Source of the DNA: Eucalyptus grandis
Taxonomy: Eukaryota > Streptophyta > Magnoliopsida > Myrtales > Myrtaceae
NCBI RefSeq assembly: GCF_016545825.1
Contig: NC_052614.1
Span: 16,820,559 to 16,884,558, forward strand
Length of the DNA: 64,000 nucleotides
Direction of reading: 5' to 3'
Below are positions 1-11,010 of the stretch, one piece after another. The number at the start of each line of letters is the position of its first letter. Position 1 is the stretch's first letter. The notes below the pieces were generated by a model. It was not told the DNA's origin. It made no database searches and saw nothing but the letters and a program-made list of their open reading frames with translations. Made by a program: the position numbers and the translations under genes.

Positions 1-160
1 CAGTAGATAGTACTGAGATGCATCTCATCACACTGAGATGCATGGAAAGTCAGCGTCGATCCACGACCTGCCCTAAATTTCGCCTTTGCAATTGACATGG
101 TGGCGTTGCTTTCTTCCTTTGGCGCTCCGTCGTTGTTGCTTAGTGGCCTCCCCTTCAGCA
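1..160. repeat. Foldback-repeat arm fragment, copy 1
   Basis: The sequence matches the arm of the palindromic foldback at 58375-59262 and, more closely in order, the partial copy at 59263-59573. Shared landmarks are GATGCATCTCA, GTCAGCGTCGATCCACGAC and GGCCTCCCCTTCA. It stops abruptly near 160, where MITE sequence begins. In the second block about 1.15 kb separates the same two landmarks, so this copy carries a deletion. Confidence 0.75.
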
Positions 161-162
161 AC

Positions 163-315
163 GGTACCGAACACAATTCTATTCCAGAATCAGAAATTTT
201 GGACAGTTACAAAATGGCTAAAAGTGCTTAGAATTAGTTCCCGGGAACAGAATAAAAAAGAATAATTTCTGGTCAGAATTTACTCTCGGGAATAGAATCG
301 TTACCAAACGCACCC
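163..315. mobile_element. 3' remnant of PIF/Harbinger-like MITE
   Basis: This aligns with the last 150 bp of the complete MITE at 60062-60826, starting at GGTACC and ending at the terminal CAAACGCACCC. It is followed by TTA, the expected 3-bp target site of PIF/Harbinger elements. The 5' half, with the other terminal repeat, is missing because of the deletion junction at about 160. Confidence 0.65.
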
Positions 316-318
316 TTA

Positions 319-3179
319 GTCGATTACGTCATCTCGATCATTTCTTGGTCGGCTCATCTCATACTATTTATAAAGTCCGTTCATATCAGGACTGCTTACT
401 GCTAAGCTGATAAATAGATAGTATAGCTCACTTTTGAGATGATCGGGTATATTGCTCAGCTTAGTCGCCCGTAGGCTAATATAGTATACCGACATTGCTC
501 TCTGCTAAGCTGATAAGGTATACTGCTCTATGCTAAGTTGCCATATCAGAGCCCGTAGGATGATATAGTATATCGACATATTCAATATAAACTGATAAGG
601 TATACTGCTCTCTATTGAGCTGTCATATTGCCCTTACGCTGATATAGTATACCGGTATACTGCTCTCTGCTAAGCTAACATATTGCTCGTAGGTTGATAT
701 AGTATACCATTCTGACCATTTAATCAATTTCATCTTTTTATCATTCTCGATAAAGTAGCCATGTGTGGAGACACGGTCGGCCTTAACCAAAATATCATAA
801 TTTTACTTTTTGAACAACCCACCAGTTTCAACAGCCCATTACATATTTTTGGCTCTGTAAACAGACGCTCGATAATTTTCCCATTAATTACCAAAATTAA
901 TTAATTTAGGAATAAAATCATAAATAATTCAATTCAGCACAAATCAACACTCAAATAAATAAATGGACTGCACCACAATAATTAGCATAAAATTCTAGTC
1001 GTCGATCATCCCCGTCTAATTTTCAGAAAATAAATAATTAATGAATTAATTTTGAAAGTTAATAAATAAATCCAATAAATCCAATTTTAGGCCCGTAAAG
1101 CCTAATTGGGGGCCGATACGAACTGGGAAAATCTCGAGGTTCGTTCAATAAATAACAATACATGTCTACTCGCTAATTACACTAATTATTCTCCTAACAT
1201 GCATAGGTAAGTCCCTAATTTAATTATTCTACTATAATCTAATTACCTAATTGCACTTAATTAAATCTAATCAACCCCTAAGCATCATTAGCATACTAAT
1301 AAGGGATTAGTGAGCAAAACTCACTTGATTAAAAGCAGAGACTGGATCACCGCGACAGTGGCTGAACTTGGGCTTGCGATGACATTCACGGGCTTGGACT
1401 GGGCCTAGAATTGGCCCAACAAATCTCAGTCCAAACTGAGATTTGTTATTGCGTCAGACCGAGCTTGGCTTCGCGGGCTTGGGCTCAAAACTGGGCTTGA
1501 TTGCGTGGGCCTCAAGTGAGCTGGAATTGGGCCACAAAAACTGGGCTTGCTAGACTCGACAGGCCTTGAATGGGTTGAACTGAATTGAACCAACTTGGGT
1601 TGAGCTGTTGGGTTGCTGCACTTGGGCTAAACAAATAAGCAGGTGGGCTGATGTTCATGGCTGGACTTGCTTGGGTTGTTGGAAATTCACATGGGCTTCA
1701 AGTCTAGGCCGTAGATGCTGGATGGATGCCCTCGTGCAGTTGGAATCCACGACACTGAAGACAACGGACGAAAGCAACTGCTGGCAAAGACGTCCGTGGA
1801 GATGGGGTTGCTTCGCGTGAGGAGCGCGGACGAACGACAGAGGGGAGCTGCTTCATGGATCTTCGGTGGCTGATGGAGCGGTGTGAGATAGTGATGCGTT
1901 GGCGAGAGAATGGAGGAGAGAGATGAGCTGTTGGTGGACCGTGAGCTGGCGTGCGCTGGCCGCGTGGATGAGGGGTGCTCGAGCGTGGGGGAAACGCGGG
2001 GTCAACGGGAGGCTTTGATTTTCTGATGGGTTGACTGGAACGTGGCAGAGAGAATTCTCGGTGGGGGATGCTGGCTTCATGGATTGCAAATAGAGAGAGA
2101 GTTGGGACGGCTTCAACGAGGAAAAATGAAAGAAAAGCAGGGCAGACTGTGGGACTTTGGGGCGTGCAGATGAGCTAGTGTCGTCGATGCACAAGAGAGA
2201 TCGGCGGGGATAAGGATAAAGAAAAATCAAGAAGATGATCCAAATTCCATAAATGCTTACCCCAAAAGTCTTCAATATTATCTTATATGTACCCCAATAC
2301 TTTCTAACTTATAAATTTTCTAAATTAACCAATTTTGAAGCTCAAAATTGCTGACCCTTGTAAAGCTTCGAATTTCCATTTTTTGTCTTCAATTTTCTCA
2401 TTCAATTTCCCAAATTGAGGTCCAATTTCGATGATGAAAAATCCCGAACAATTTTCTATAAGTCCCGACATCCAAAGGCTCACTTGGAAGTCCAAATTTT
2501 CTTTAATTTGGCATATTTGAATTTCCGTTCATTTTCCACGACATCCGAATCGATTTTTCATAAAAACCTCAGAATCTTCAAAAATTCTTCGAAGGGTGAG
2601 TCGATGTTCCTAAAAATAGGCCGTGACATGACAGAACTTTCAATTTCTGAAATCAAGTTCAAATTCATGGTTAATTTCACTTGAGCAATTTTAGTGTAAC
2701 CTAGGCTATCGAGTAATTTTCAGATATTTTTAGTGCAATTGACCTGTGGTCGATTTTATTCGAGCCACAATGAAACCATTCGACACATTGGCAACTCTTG
2801 GTGGTCGTGAAAATCTCAAGGTTTCAATTACGGGCACAGGGTACCCAAAACAACAGAAAATCGGTCTAGTGCCGATTAACGAGAATTTTGTAATAAGATG
2901 GAATCACCCACACTTTGATCACACATCTCAATCGAATTGACCTATCCATGATCTCTTATCAATTTTGACAATACCGTAATGACCCTTGCAAACTAGCATG
3001 GTTTAGCAGTTGACTTTTGGTCAAATTCTCAAGTCCATTGCATTAAAATCTCTTAATGACTTCCCCTAATAGTCTAGTTATCTCATGAGTGATCGGCTCT
3101 GAGAATAGCACTATAGACGTGTTGATGAAAAGCCTGATTTATTCAATTGAAATCAGTACTAAAAATTCAGGATGTCACA
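319..3179 (-). mobile_element. Long Ty3/Gypsy-type LTR, copy 1 (5'-truncated block)
   Basis: On the minus strand the sequence starts at 3179 with TGTGACATCC, a typical start of long Del/Tekay-class Gypsy LTRs. It runs leftward through AT-rich tracts and a TC-rich section. No gag or pol is adjacent, and no primer-binding site or polypurine tract is seen beside it. The open frames inside, such as 1853-2275, are proline/serine-rich with no family resemblance, and I treat them as noncoding. The second copy at 60830-63698 is collinear, with scattered substitutions and small indels. The family assignment is inferred from the terminus and the length only. Confidence 0.55.
395..715. repeat. Degenerate subrepeat array with palindromic GGTATACT/AGTATACC
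   Basis: About four degenerate units of roughly 70-85 bp share CTGATAAGGTATACTGCTC, CTCTGCTAAGCTG, CCCGTAGGCTGATATAG and TAGTATACC. Each unit holds GGTATACT near one end and its reverse complement AGTATACC near the other, so units can fold. A diverged equivalent lies at about 60915-61195 in the second LTR copy. Confidence 0.7.
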
Positions 3180-3847
3180 CAAGACACTCATTATACTAAA
3201 CGGTGAGATAAGTATAACATTCAAACAATTCTTCTCTGCCAACAATTTCAATTTACCTTCTCTCACCACACTCAAAACACTTAAAGCAAACTAGCTGATA
3301 TAAGCAGACACTCAGTTATTCTATCTTTCCTCCACAAGAGCTACTCTTTCTCTCAGGCTGCGTTGCCTCTATTCTCTCTTGAAGCTCGCCCTTCTTTCAT
3401 CTGGTGACTCGTCTTTAGATGCTTCTCCTCTAAGCCTTATATATAGGCCAAAGCTTCACCGTCACATGTCCAGTGGCCAACTTCATACATAATGGACTTC
3501 CGTTTACTTCTTGGGCAAGTTGGCAAGATGCAGGTGCCAAATAATCGCTAGCTAGTCTTCCTTTGCCGACTTCATGCGGTGAAGAAACCTTATCCAATCA
3601 ATCTCCTTAGCAAGTTAAACTTTACTTGCTTCTTTTGACATTTTAACCAAAACTCGTCTCTCGTTTTCTTTTGCAAGCGATTGAAACAAAAAGGCTCTCA
3701 AGAGTTCTTCTCTCGGGGTTTTAATCACCGCCTTTAAATATCCAGCATTCTCACTGGAATAAGTAGGCACATCAGAGGCAAAGTCCAACTAGAACTTAAC
3801 TCATTTACATATTAGGTGTTGACTCCAAATGTTGAACTCAGAGAGAC
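3180..3847 (-). repeat. Repeat with minus-strand TATA box flanking the LTR
   Basis: The sequence from 3180 to about 3490 is duplicated at 63699-64000, so it belongs to the block shared with the window end. On the minus strand a TATATATA box (3438-3445) is followed by a purine-rich leader, which resembles the promoter side of another LTR. No coding sequence is recognised. The next 350 bp (3490-3847) cannot be compared because the second copy runs out of the window. Confidence 0.4.
3438..3445 (-). promoter_or_regulatory. Candidate TATA box, minus strand
   Basis: CCTATATATAAGG on the minus strand is conserved in the second copy at about 63957-63964. It precedes a purine-rich leader. Promoter function is inferred from the motif only. 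Confidence 0.35.
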
Positions 3848-4359
3848 ACACCTGATTATGAAAAGGACCACCAATGTTGCCAGGACAAAAGGCATTTTGA
3901 ATTTGATTTGCATTTCTTGAATAATCCGATAAATGAGTTTCCACGTGTGTTGCTTGAACAACCAGCTCTACATTACAAAATAAGAAATATATTAATTGAC
4001 ATCATGTAGCATAAGAATAAACTAAACATATTAACTAGAACTCTATGTCAATCAAAATCAGCTCACCTCGCCTTTCTACTGGCATCAAGGGTATTATTTT
4101 CTTAGTTTTTTTTTTTCTCACTTGAGGCTTTAAGCCTTTCATAACTTGTTCCCTTTCCTTTCTTTTGAAGGGGGTCCAATACCGACATCTCATACAAAGA
4201 AGCCTCATTATCATTATCATCACTAGCACCATCTGTCATAACCACGCTTGAGTTGTATGATGAAATTTCAGTTACTATTACATCTAAGTTCTTCTTTGCT
4301 ATTTTCATAGTATTTCCATCTTGGGCTCCTAAACTCATCACTTCAAAAGCATTTTGCAT
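3848..4359 (-). pseudogene. Possible FAR1-related (FRS/MULE) C-terminal relic
   Basis: Two overlapping minus-strand frames (4102-4359, then 4035-4232) together read an acidic stretch (GASDDNDNEAS) followed by LDPLQKKGKG and a lysine-rich tail. The DP-x(n)-KGKG plus basic tail resembles the C-terminus of FAR1-related proteins, which derive from MULE transposases. A further stretch at about 3848-3975 reads THVETHLSDYSRN, also compatible with that family. A frame change separates the pieces at the poly-A/T run near 4110, and no FAR1 DNA-binding or MULE transposase core is present. This is a tentative call, and an unrelated low-complexity protein is possible. Confidence 0.3.
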
Positions 4360-5615
4360 TTGTAAGTGCTAGTACAAACATCTAGAGGGAGGGTGAATAG
4401 GTTTTTAAAATAAACATTGGCAAATAAATGCGGAATAAAATAAATTTTGAGTAAAGTGTGAATAAGGATCATACTTTGAAATTGAGTCTGAAGAATAACA
4501 TACTTTGAGCAAGTTCACACTTTAACAGTTAAATAGAACTACAAAATAAAGAGTTTAGGGAAGATAATATGAACACATAATTTATAGTGATTTGGCTTAG
4601 ATTAAGCCTACGTCCACTCTTCCACGCTAACAGCCTTCTGGCTGGATTCAACTATGCAATCAACAAGAGATTACAATTTTAAGTGCAAACACTTAGTAGC
4701 AGATCACACTATCTTATTAAGTCACTCTTTTGGTATTTCTCTCACGACGACAAACATTTGAGCTCATAAGAGACAAATGTATGATCGGAGGTCACTCAGA
4801 CTTTGGAATTATAAATTCTACGCTTTGTCTCTTATTTGCTCGTCGATCATTGGTTTCCTTAAATACTCATCTACTTCCAAACTAGCCATTGGACAATATC
4901 TAGAGGATCTTCTTCCAATCTACCAATTAGACAGATCTGTATCTAAAAGATTTGGTAGCAGTTGAGTGATAAAAGTAGAATCTCAAATTGATTCTGATCG
5001 CCCATACAAACAGAATCTTGGTTTCCAAAAGTAGAGCTTTTTCGTATAGAAAGCTTTTGTCTTCAAGATCCAATTGTCAATCAATTAGATTGAGTCAATC
5101 AAATCTATCTTGATGTGAAATCCAAACCAGATCACTAGTCGTTATATGTTTGAGGCTTGTGTTACGTTCTTTCAAGTTGTTTCATTCTGAACATGCTTCG
5201 TTCTAAATCTGCTATATTCTAAACTTGTGTCTTGTTCTGGATGTAAAGTCTGCGAGTGCTCAGACTAAAGTCAAGTTTGAATGCAATAGATTTTACAATA
5301 TGGACGTAAGTCTAAACATAATCTGCTTCTGAATAGATTTACCTTTAAGGTCTGGACACAGTTTGAATAAGTTCAGCTTCAGCATAGAGTCTGTGTTCTG
5401 GTTCTTCATTCATGTTCAGTCTGGAATTTGTTAGAGTGGATAGACTTCTGATGTAGAATAGATTGACACTAAAGTCTAGCAGTCTTCAGACTTTGACACA
5501 AAAGTCTGAAAATCTTCATAATAGACTTTGGACATGTGTTACGTTCAGTCTTATGGAAGTCTTCAAACTTTGACAATATCATCTACATGTTCTATTATCT
5601 GCATAGTCTATTACG
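4360..5615. repeat. Dispersed repeat, possibly a truncated LTR
   Basis: The sequence begins TGTAAGTGCTAG and soon shows CTAGAGGGAGGGTGAATAGG, a string I associate with dispersed plant retrotransposon repeats. It then continues as AT-rich noncoding DNA with many short echoes of GTCTGAA / AGACTTTGACA. It ends abruptly where ethanolamine-kinase sequence starts at about 5616. No target-site duplication or second copy was seen. No coding capacity is recognised; the 62-codon frame at 4777-4965 is not convincing. Confidence 0.35.
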
Positions 5616-5781
5616 TTCCTCATTTCTGCTTTCTTCTTTTACAGAAACCTTCAACACTACACCAAAATTCTCAATAAGCTCAAAAACCAGTCCAGGCTAA
5701 TCATCTATCCCTATCAGCAAACGATGATCGTAACATACACCGTTCAATGAAATCGTCGCAATTTACTTATAATCACACCGC
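5616..5781 (-). repeat. Inversion-breakpoint duplicate, left copy
   Basis: These 166 bp cover the end of intron 2 and the start of exon 3 of the ethanolamine kinase. They recur in inverted orientation at 50955-51120 with only a handful of differences. The position at both broken ends of one gene matches duplication of a staggered break during inversion. Confidence 0.85.
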
Positions 5782-6286
5782 AGCTGATGATCAAACTCAC
5801 ATAGATTCGTGATGCCGCCGGACACGGTCTCCACGGTGAAACGAGAATCGTCCACCTTCGACCACTCCGCGAACAAATCCTTACACAGCTCTTTGCTCAT
5901 AGCAAAATCAACAGGACGTCAAGCTCATTAAAAGCGGAAACAACTATCGCCACAGCAAGACAAATAAAAAAAACGAACAGAAAATCTCAAGAGGACCGAA
6001 TCTCGCAGACGAGACATCCACTTGGCATGAAAACACGAAGGAAAAACACAGCACGTGAATCGGCTGAAACCAAACCCTAAGCTAATGAAATTGTGACGGA
6101 CGATGGAAATGCGAGAGCCGGCGGGGGGAGGTGAGGGACACACACGACGCGAGGGGACATCTCCGGGAGGGAGAGGGAGGTGTCCACGGCGAGGGCGGAG
6201 GAGGGGATGGCAGGGCCACGGCCGCCGCCGTCGCAGCTGGCTTCGCCGGCAACCTCCATGGCGTTCCAAATCTTCGCGGCTACCAT
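5616..6286 (-). pseudogene. EMB1187: Ethanolamine kinase, 5' fragment (exons 1-3)
   Basis: Ethanolamine kinase phosphorylates ethanolamine in the cytosol, the first step of CDP-ethanolamine phospholipid synthesis. On the minus strand the ATG is at 6286. Exon 1 (6286 to about 6146) reads AAKIWNAMEVAGEAS ... DTSLSLPEMSPRVV. Exon 2 (5895-5801) reads KELCKDLFAEWSKVDDSRF and ends in the family's SGGITNL. Exon 3 starts at 5656 (LLKVSVKEE) and is cut off at about 5616, inside NEE. Introns keep GT/AG ends. Everything downstream, including the kinase ATP-site and Brenner motifs, is absent here. Exons 3-6 lie on the opposite strand at 51-53 kb, with 166 bp shared. The 5' exons look open, so this piece is broken by rearrangement rather than by point decay. 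Confidence 0.9.
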
Positions 6287-6490
6287 TGGCCGGATCACTC
6301 GTGCTTCTGGAGATTGTTCGAGCTCGCGCTTCTTCTGCGCCCGACGATGTTGCTTGGAAAAAGGCTGGTGGGGTTGAGATCCGATTTAATCCACAGACGA
6401 GGAACCGTTGCGGTTTCTCCACTGGCGTCACGTTCTCCACTAGCGTCACGTTCTCCACCTCGAAATGCTCTAATCCATTCACAGGTCATC

Positions 6491-6850
6491 GAGGTTCAAA
6501 AAATTTTGCACGCGCCGCTCCCGGGGCCCACCACTCTGACGCTCTCTTTCCTCTGCTCTCCTTTGCGACCTGTCGACTCGTCCTCTCTCTCCTCTCTCTC
6601 TCCCCGTTCTACGTTCCGTTGCGGGGGAGAACAAAAAAACGAACCTTGTGCTTCCATTTGCTCTTCCCCTCCTCTGCTCTCTCTCCCCGTTCTTGCTGAT
6701 GCTTTGCCTCCACCTCCGCCTCCACAGGTTGCCCGTGACGTTGACGTTGATGCCTTTTCCACCTTCGCCGACGCCGATGCCCTTTCCAGTGGCCCCGACT
6801 CCGATGCCCCTCCGCCTCCGCCCCGCCCCGATGCCGTCGCCAACACCCTT
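6491..6850 (+). repeat. Inverted-repeat arm flanking the RLT-NOC3 block, left
   Basis: This matches the reverse complement of 29744-30109 almost throughout, from the outer end GAGGTTCAAAA to GACTCCGATGCCCCTCC. It encloses the captured RLT and NOC3 exons with its partner. No clear 8-11 bp target duplication was found outside the two ends, so its status as a MULE terminal repeat is unproven. Confidence 0.75.
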
Positions 6851-7019
6851 TTGCCTCCCTCTCGCGACCTCTGCTTTGCTCTCTCCCTCTTTCCTATGCG
6901 GTGCGCCCTTGCTGGCCAACCCCGACGTCGACGAACCCCTGCTCACGTTTTGGCCTCCCTCTCCGCGAACGAAGGTTGCTCTTTCCTCCGCGAAGTGCCC
7001 CCTGCTCCTGAACGAAGGT

Positions 7020-7021
7020 TG

Positions 7022-7055
<34 letters not shown>

Positions 7056-7056
7056 G
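7020..7056. repeat. CT/TCTA microsatellite
   Basis: An uninterrupted (CT)n run is followed by two CTAT units. This is a simple repeat with no coding meaning. Confidence 0.9.
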
Positions 7057-7136
7057 AGTTCTTCCTCTTCTTAGTTCTCATTTCATGTTTACTCCATCAC
7101 TTATTTGACTTTAACATGTTATCTGTGTAGTTGCAG

Positions 7137-8668
7137 ATGAGGAGCAGAAAGGACCCGTGAATCCTTATGGGAAAGTGTATGTTCGACGGGATGCCATGTC
7201 AAATAAAGTTAGTGGCTTCTTTTCCCTGTTGAGATGTCTTTGTTGTTGTTTGAACAATAAAGAAAATTCCATTAAGAAGGTACCAAGGGGGTATTGCCCC
7301 TATACAAAACGGCTGCAAAAGAAAAGCCACACATATGCAATTTTGTACAGAAAGAGGAACCCCTTCTAGTATGTTGGTCATTACTTGTCATATGGAGATT
7401 GTGTGACGTTTAATTTGTTATTTGCTGCTATTTCCTTGATGTAGTCATCTTCCAATGGTTTCAATCTTTTTGAAGAGTTGTGCTGACTGTTATAGGGCTA
7501 TAGAGCGAAACAATGTTTTATCCCCTCTGAGAGATGATCATTCCCTTCAGTCGAGAGAGTCTTTTGTTAACATTCCAATGGATGCTCACCGAGGAAGCCA
7601 TCCATTTATCGATCAAGAAGATTCTTCTACCCTGCCTGACAGGACAATTTTGCATGATACTTCTGACCCGCATGTCAAGAGGAAACGCAAGGTAATTCTG
7701 ATGCTTCTGAGAGCAGAGTATTGTCATCACTTTTTGATATAGCTTTAGGGTGACCAAAAATGTCATTTCGTTGCAGATTGAAGAAGCCCAGATCGCTAGG
7801 GAAGTTGAAGCTAATGAAAACCGAATTCGCAAAGCACTAGAGAAAGAAAATATTTTGAGGAGAAAGTTTTTCATTTATCACTTAAGGATATGTGAGCTTT
7901 GGGGAGAAAACTTTGGCATGTACTGATATCCTGTATTTTTCTATTGCAGGCTGAGGAACGAATGAGGAAAGAGATGGAAAGATTTGATCGTGAAAGAAGG
8001 AAGGAAGAAGAAAGGTTAATGCGTGAACAGCAGAGAGAGGAGGAGAGATTGCTACGTGAGCAAAGGCGAGAATCAGAGCAACGGGAGAAGTATTTACAGA
8101 AAGAATCTATTAAGGTAAGTATTTGAGCTTGATATTGCATTTTCACTAGTTAGTTTCTTTTGCTTTATTTGATTGGTTAAGCAGCATCTTTTTTTTTTTT
8201 TTGGTGACCCAGGGAACCCCCGCACGGCCGACAGCTGGAGAGTAAACCCTGGGGTGACACGTAAGCGGGAGGACCCACCACCCCCGGCGTCACACTTAAG
8301 TCTCCAAGCGACCGTGAGGGGATTCGAACTCCTCCCCTTGCGTTAGGGGGAGAGAGCCCAAACCATCGTGGCCACCAAGGCGGTGGTAGCAGCATCTCTT
8401 CTTTTGTCTTTTCTTTACCAACTTCTCTGATTTTTTGTTTGGAAGGCGGAGAAAAAGAGACAAAAAGAAGAGCTTTGTCGAGAAAAAGAAGCAGAGAGAC
8501 GAAAAACTGCAGTGGAGAAGGCCACTGCTCGCAGAATTGCCAAGGAATCCATGGAGCTTACGGAGGATGAACAGCCGGAGCTGATGGAATTGGCCACTGC
8601 AAGCAAGGGGTTGCCTTCAATTGTTAATCTCGATCATGCCACTATGCAGAACCTTGAGTTGTTGCGAG
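7137..8668 (+). pseudogene. RLT: RINGLET (RLT1/RLT2-like) homeobox-DDT protein, internal exon fragment
   Basis: RLT proteins are nuclear partners of plant ISWI chromatin remodellers. Five exons are visible: 7137-7208 (NPYGKVYVRRDAM), about 7491-7691 (SPLRDDHSLQSRES), 7777-7866 (AREVEANENRIRKALEK), 7950-8114 (RMRKEMERFDRERRKEEER, the charged coiled-coil) and 8446-8668 (KATARRIAKESMELTEDE ... LPSIVNLDHATMQNL). The order matches the family's region just before and into the DDT domain. The exons stay open, and most have GT/AG borders. The donor after 7866 reads TTTTTC instead of GT, so one splice site is lost. The N-terminal homeodomain and most of the DDT and downstream parts are missing. A SINE sits in the last intron. 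This is a captured or truncated fragment. Confidence 0.88.
8190..8387 (-). mobile_element. tRNA-derived SINE with 10-bp target-site duplication
   Basis: On the minus strand the element begins TACCACCGCCTTGGTGG and carries an A-box-like TGGCCACGATGG and a B-box GAGTTCGAATCCCC. It ends in a poly-A tail (T run at 8190-8202 on the plus strand). Identical 10-bp duplications AGCAGCATCT flank it at 8180-8189 and 8388-8397. The insertion lies in an intron of the RLT fragment. The intact duplication implies a fairly recent insertion. Confidence 0.88.
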
Positions 8669-9306
8669 GTAGCTTTTTTATAGCGATTACTGTTAAGACC
8701 AGTTTCACTCCATTGATCCATTGATTGTGTGATATTGTTGTTTTAACTAGGATTCTATGGTAGCTAAGACAAGCTTTTAAATTCCTATGCTCTGTTTTTA
8801 TCGTGTACCTTAAATTCAGTAGAAAGGAAATAGGGCCCGATCCTTTCTAGAAAATTTACTGGTGTTCCATTGTTGTCAAGAATAATTCTAGATATACTAA
8901 AGTTATACAATTACCATCATACTAAATGATGTTAACATTGGATATATGAATAAGTCACCATCTTGTGATTTGAATCTACTCCTGTCATCAGCAATTTAAT
9001 TCATGTCACATAATTTAGTGTACCCATTTTGACACATTCTTGGTATACCTACATCAGTCATCTACCAATTTATGTCAAAGTAAGCTTTGCTTTAACTTAG
9101 CTTTGCTTTAACTTGTGCATATATCTTGTGGGATCACTTTAGCTTGCTTATACTGAGTCATTGGGTTAGATGCAATGAAGATTTGGACTTGATATTATGC
9201 ATAGATGTTTATCACAAGTTTGCTAGTATCATTGTACGGTTATCATACAGTACTTTAACATCAATACATTTCTTCTCATCTTTATGCAATGTCATGTTTT
9301 CTTTAG
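8669..9306. other. Junction between RLT and NOC3 fragments
   Basis: About 640 bp of AT-rich sequence starts as an RLT intron and ends as a NOC3 intron (acceptor TTTAG at 9302-9306). Somewhere inside is the join between two unrelated genes. I see no repeat or terminal signature that marks the exact point. Confidence 0.6.
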
Positions 9307-10960
9307 GCTGAGTTGAAAGAGGACATCACTGCAGAAGAGTCATTTGAAACTAAGAAGTGTAAACTTGCGGAACTGGGAATTACTCTGCTTGCTGACCCAG
9401 AGTCTAATATTAAACTGTTAAAAGAAATGCTGCAGATGTGCAATGATCACAATCATGCTATCGTTAAGCTTGGGCTTCTATCTTTGTTGGCTGTGTTCAA
9501 AGACATCATTCCTGGGTATGTTGCTGAGTTTATTTTGATGTGATCTTTACAGTTACGTCTACTCTCCATATGTTCCCTCGGCACTGTTGTGATGTTTCCT
9601 TTGTTGTGATATTATAGCTACCACATTAGACTTCCTACTGAGAAGGAGCTGGTGATGAAAGTTTCAAAGGATGTCAAGAAGATGCGGTATTATGAATCGA
9701 CACTTCTATCTGCATACAAGGTTTTACTTGATTTTCTTGTGATTGTTGAATGAAGTGCACTCACCAGAAATGGGACAAAAAACACTACAAATCTTGGTTT
9801 ACACATTCCTGTTTTAGTTAGTTTAATGTTGATTAAGAATTTGTTTCAATCCATTTTATATACTCTGAGCTATTTCAAAATTTATTTAACAGGCCTACCT
9901 GTAGAAGTTGATGGTTTTAGAAAAGGTCTCCTTGTATCAACATGCGGTGGTTCACTGCATCTGTACTTTGCTAGATGCTGTTCCTCATTTCAATTATCGC
10001 GAGAGCTTGGTTGAAGTTGTTGTCAGAAACATAAGTTCCTCGGATGAAGTCGTAAGGTTTAGCCATATATTTTTAACTTCTCATTATTCTTCTTATGTTA
10101 AGAGTTTGCAATAAAAAGAAGACCTTTGGTTGACTAGATGAGGAGAATGGTTGAATAATTTAGAACTTCGAAGAATAGTCTTTTGTTAATGTGGTCATTT
10201 GGGTGCAGAATTCTATTCTCATTTTGTGAATGGCTTGGGTGCTTCTGTGACAGATGAACTCATAAGATCACCAATGTTGTTTTATCTATGAATATAAGTT
10301 GTTGCTTGCTTTTGGTTTAAGTTCCCTGCCCAAACAAAAGGGAATTTAGATGAAGCATCGCTTAGCAATCATTTAGAGATGCAATGGCTTATGTGTTGTG
10401 GTTATGTAAATCTGTGAGCATGTGTGCATGTGCCCTTGTATGAAGTCATGCATGCAATGTAGTATGATCTTTTTTATGTTTAAGTCTGAAAAATAGTAGA
10501 TAACATTCTATTTATTGTACCTTTTTACTTTTGGTACGGATTTGGGACTACAAGAAAAGGAGCTACTCCTTAAAGAGTCAAGTGCTACGATGACACGTGA
10601 TAGACAATTCCCACTTCTAGTTTTTTGGTCATATTCCTTGAGCATTTCTTCGCATGTATATTTTTCCCTTTTCCTCTCTACTCTTCTCTTGAATAAAAGA
10701 TGTGAATGTATATCATCAGGAAACTTTGTTGTGACACTATTAAGTCACTCTTTACAAATGAGGGTAAACACAGTGGTGAAGTGACTGGAGCAGCTGTTCG
10801 ATTGATTGCAAATTATGTGAAAGCTCATAATTGTCAGATGCATCCTGACTCGATTCAAAGTATGTTCTCTTTTTGGTCAAATATCCACGTATGTTTAATA
10901 GGTCACTATTTTGAACCTTTGCGTTTCAATTACTTTGTTATTTTGTTTAATTCACCCCCT

Positions 10961-10963
<3 letters not shown>

Positions 10964-11007
<44 letters not shown>
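10964..11007. repeat. CT microsatellite in NOC3 intron
   Basis: A run of about 20 CT units preceded by a short C-rich stretch, within the intron before the exon at 11035. Confidence 0.9.

Positions 11008-11010
<3 letters not shown>

Larger units (their letters stand above)
6287..7136. other. G+C-rich gap between ethanolamine kinase and RLT fragments
   Basis: The first 200 bp are probably the upstream region of the minus-strand kinase fragment. From 6491 the sequence is pyrimidine- and C-rich and forms one arm of a large inverted repeat. It continues with two GAACGAAGGTTGCTCT echoes, a CT microsatellite (about 7020-7056) and an AT-rich intron-like stretch leading to the RLT exon. Long open frames here (for example 6131-7057) are by-products of low-stop G+C-rich sequence. 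Confidence 0.6.

Noticed and set aside
1853..2275. 140-codon minus-strand frame in the LTR (and 62209-62604, 62492-62785)
   Set aside because: The two LTR copies shift frame relative to each other and there is no domain, so this is noncoding LTR sequence.
6455..6490. 9-bp target duplication for the RLT-NOC3 inverted arms
   Set aside because: CAGGTCATC on the left and TGACGCCAT on the right do not match, and extending the arms outward did not help.
6131..7057. 308-codon plus-strand open frame and its minus-strand partners at 6479-6946
   Set aside because: Low-stop, C-rich inverted-repeat arm. The Pro/Ser/Ala/Arg-rich translation has no domain, and the homologous arm at 29744-30109 does not keep the same frame.
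8300..8387. tRNA-like A and B boxes suggesting a tRNA gene
   Set aside because: No cloverleaf. The body continues into a SINE with A tail and target duplication.
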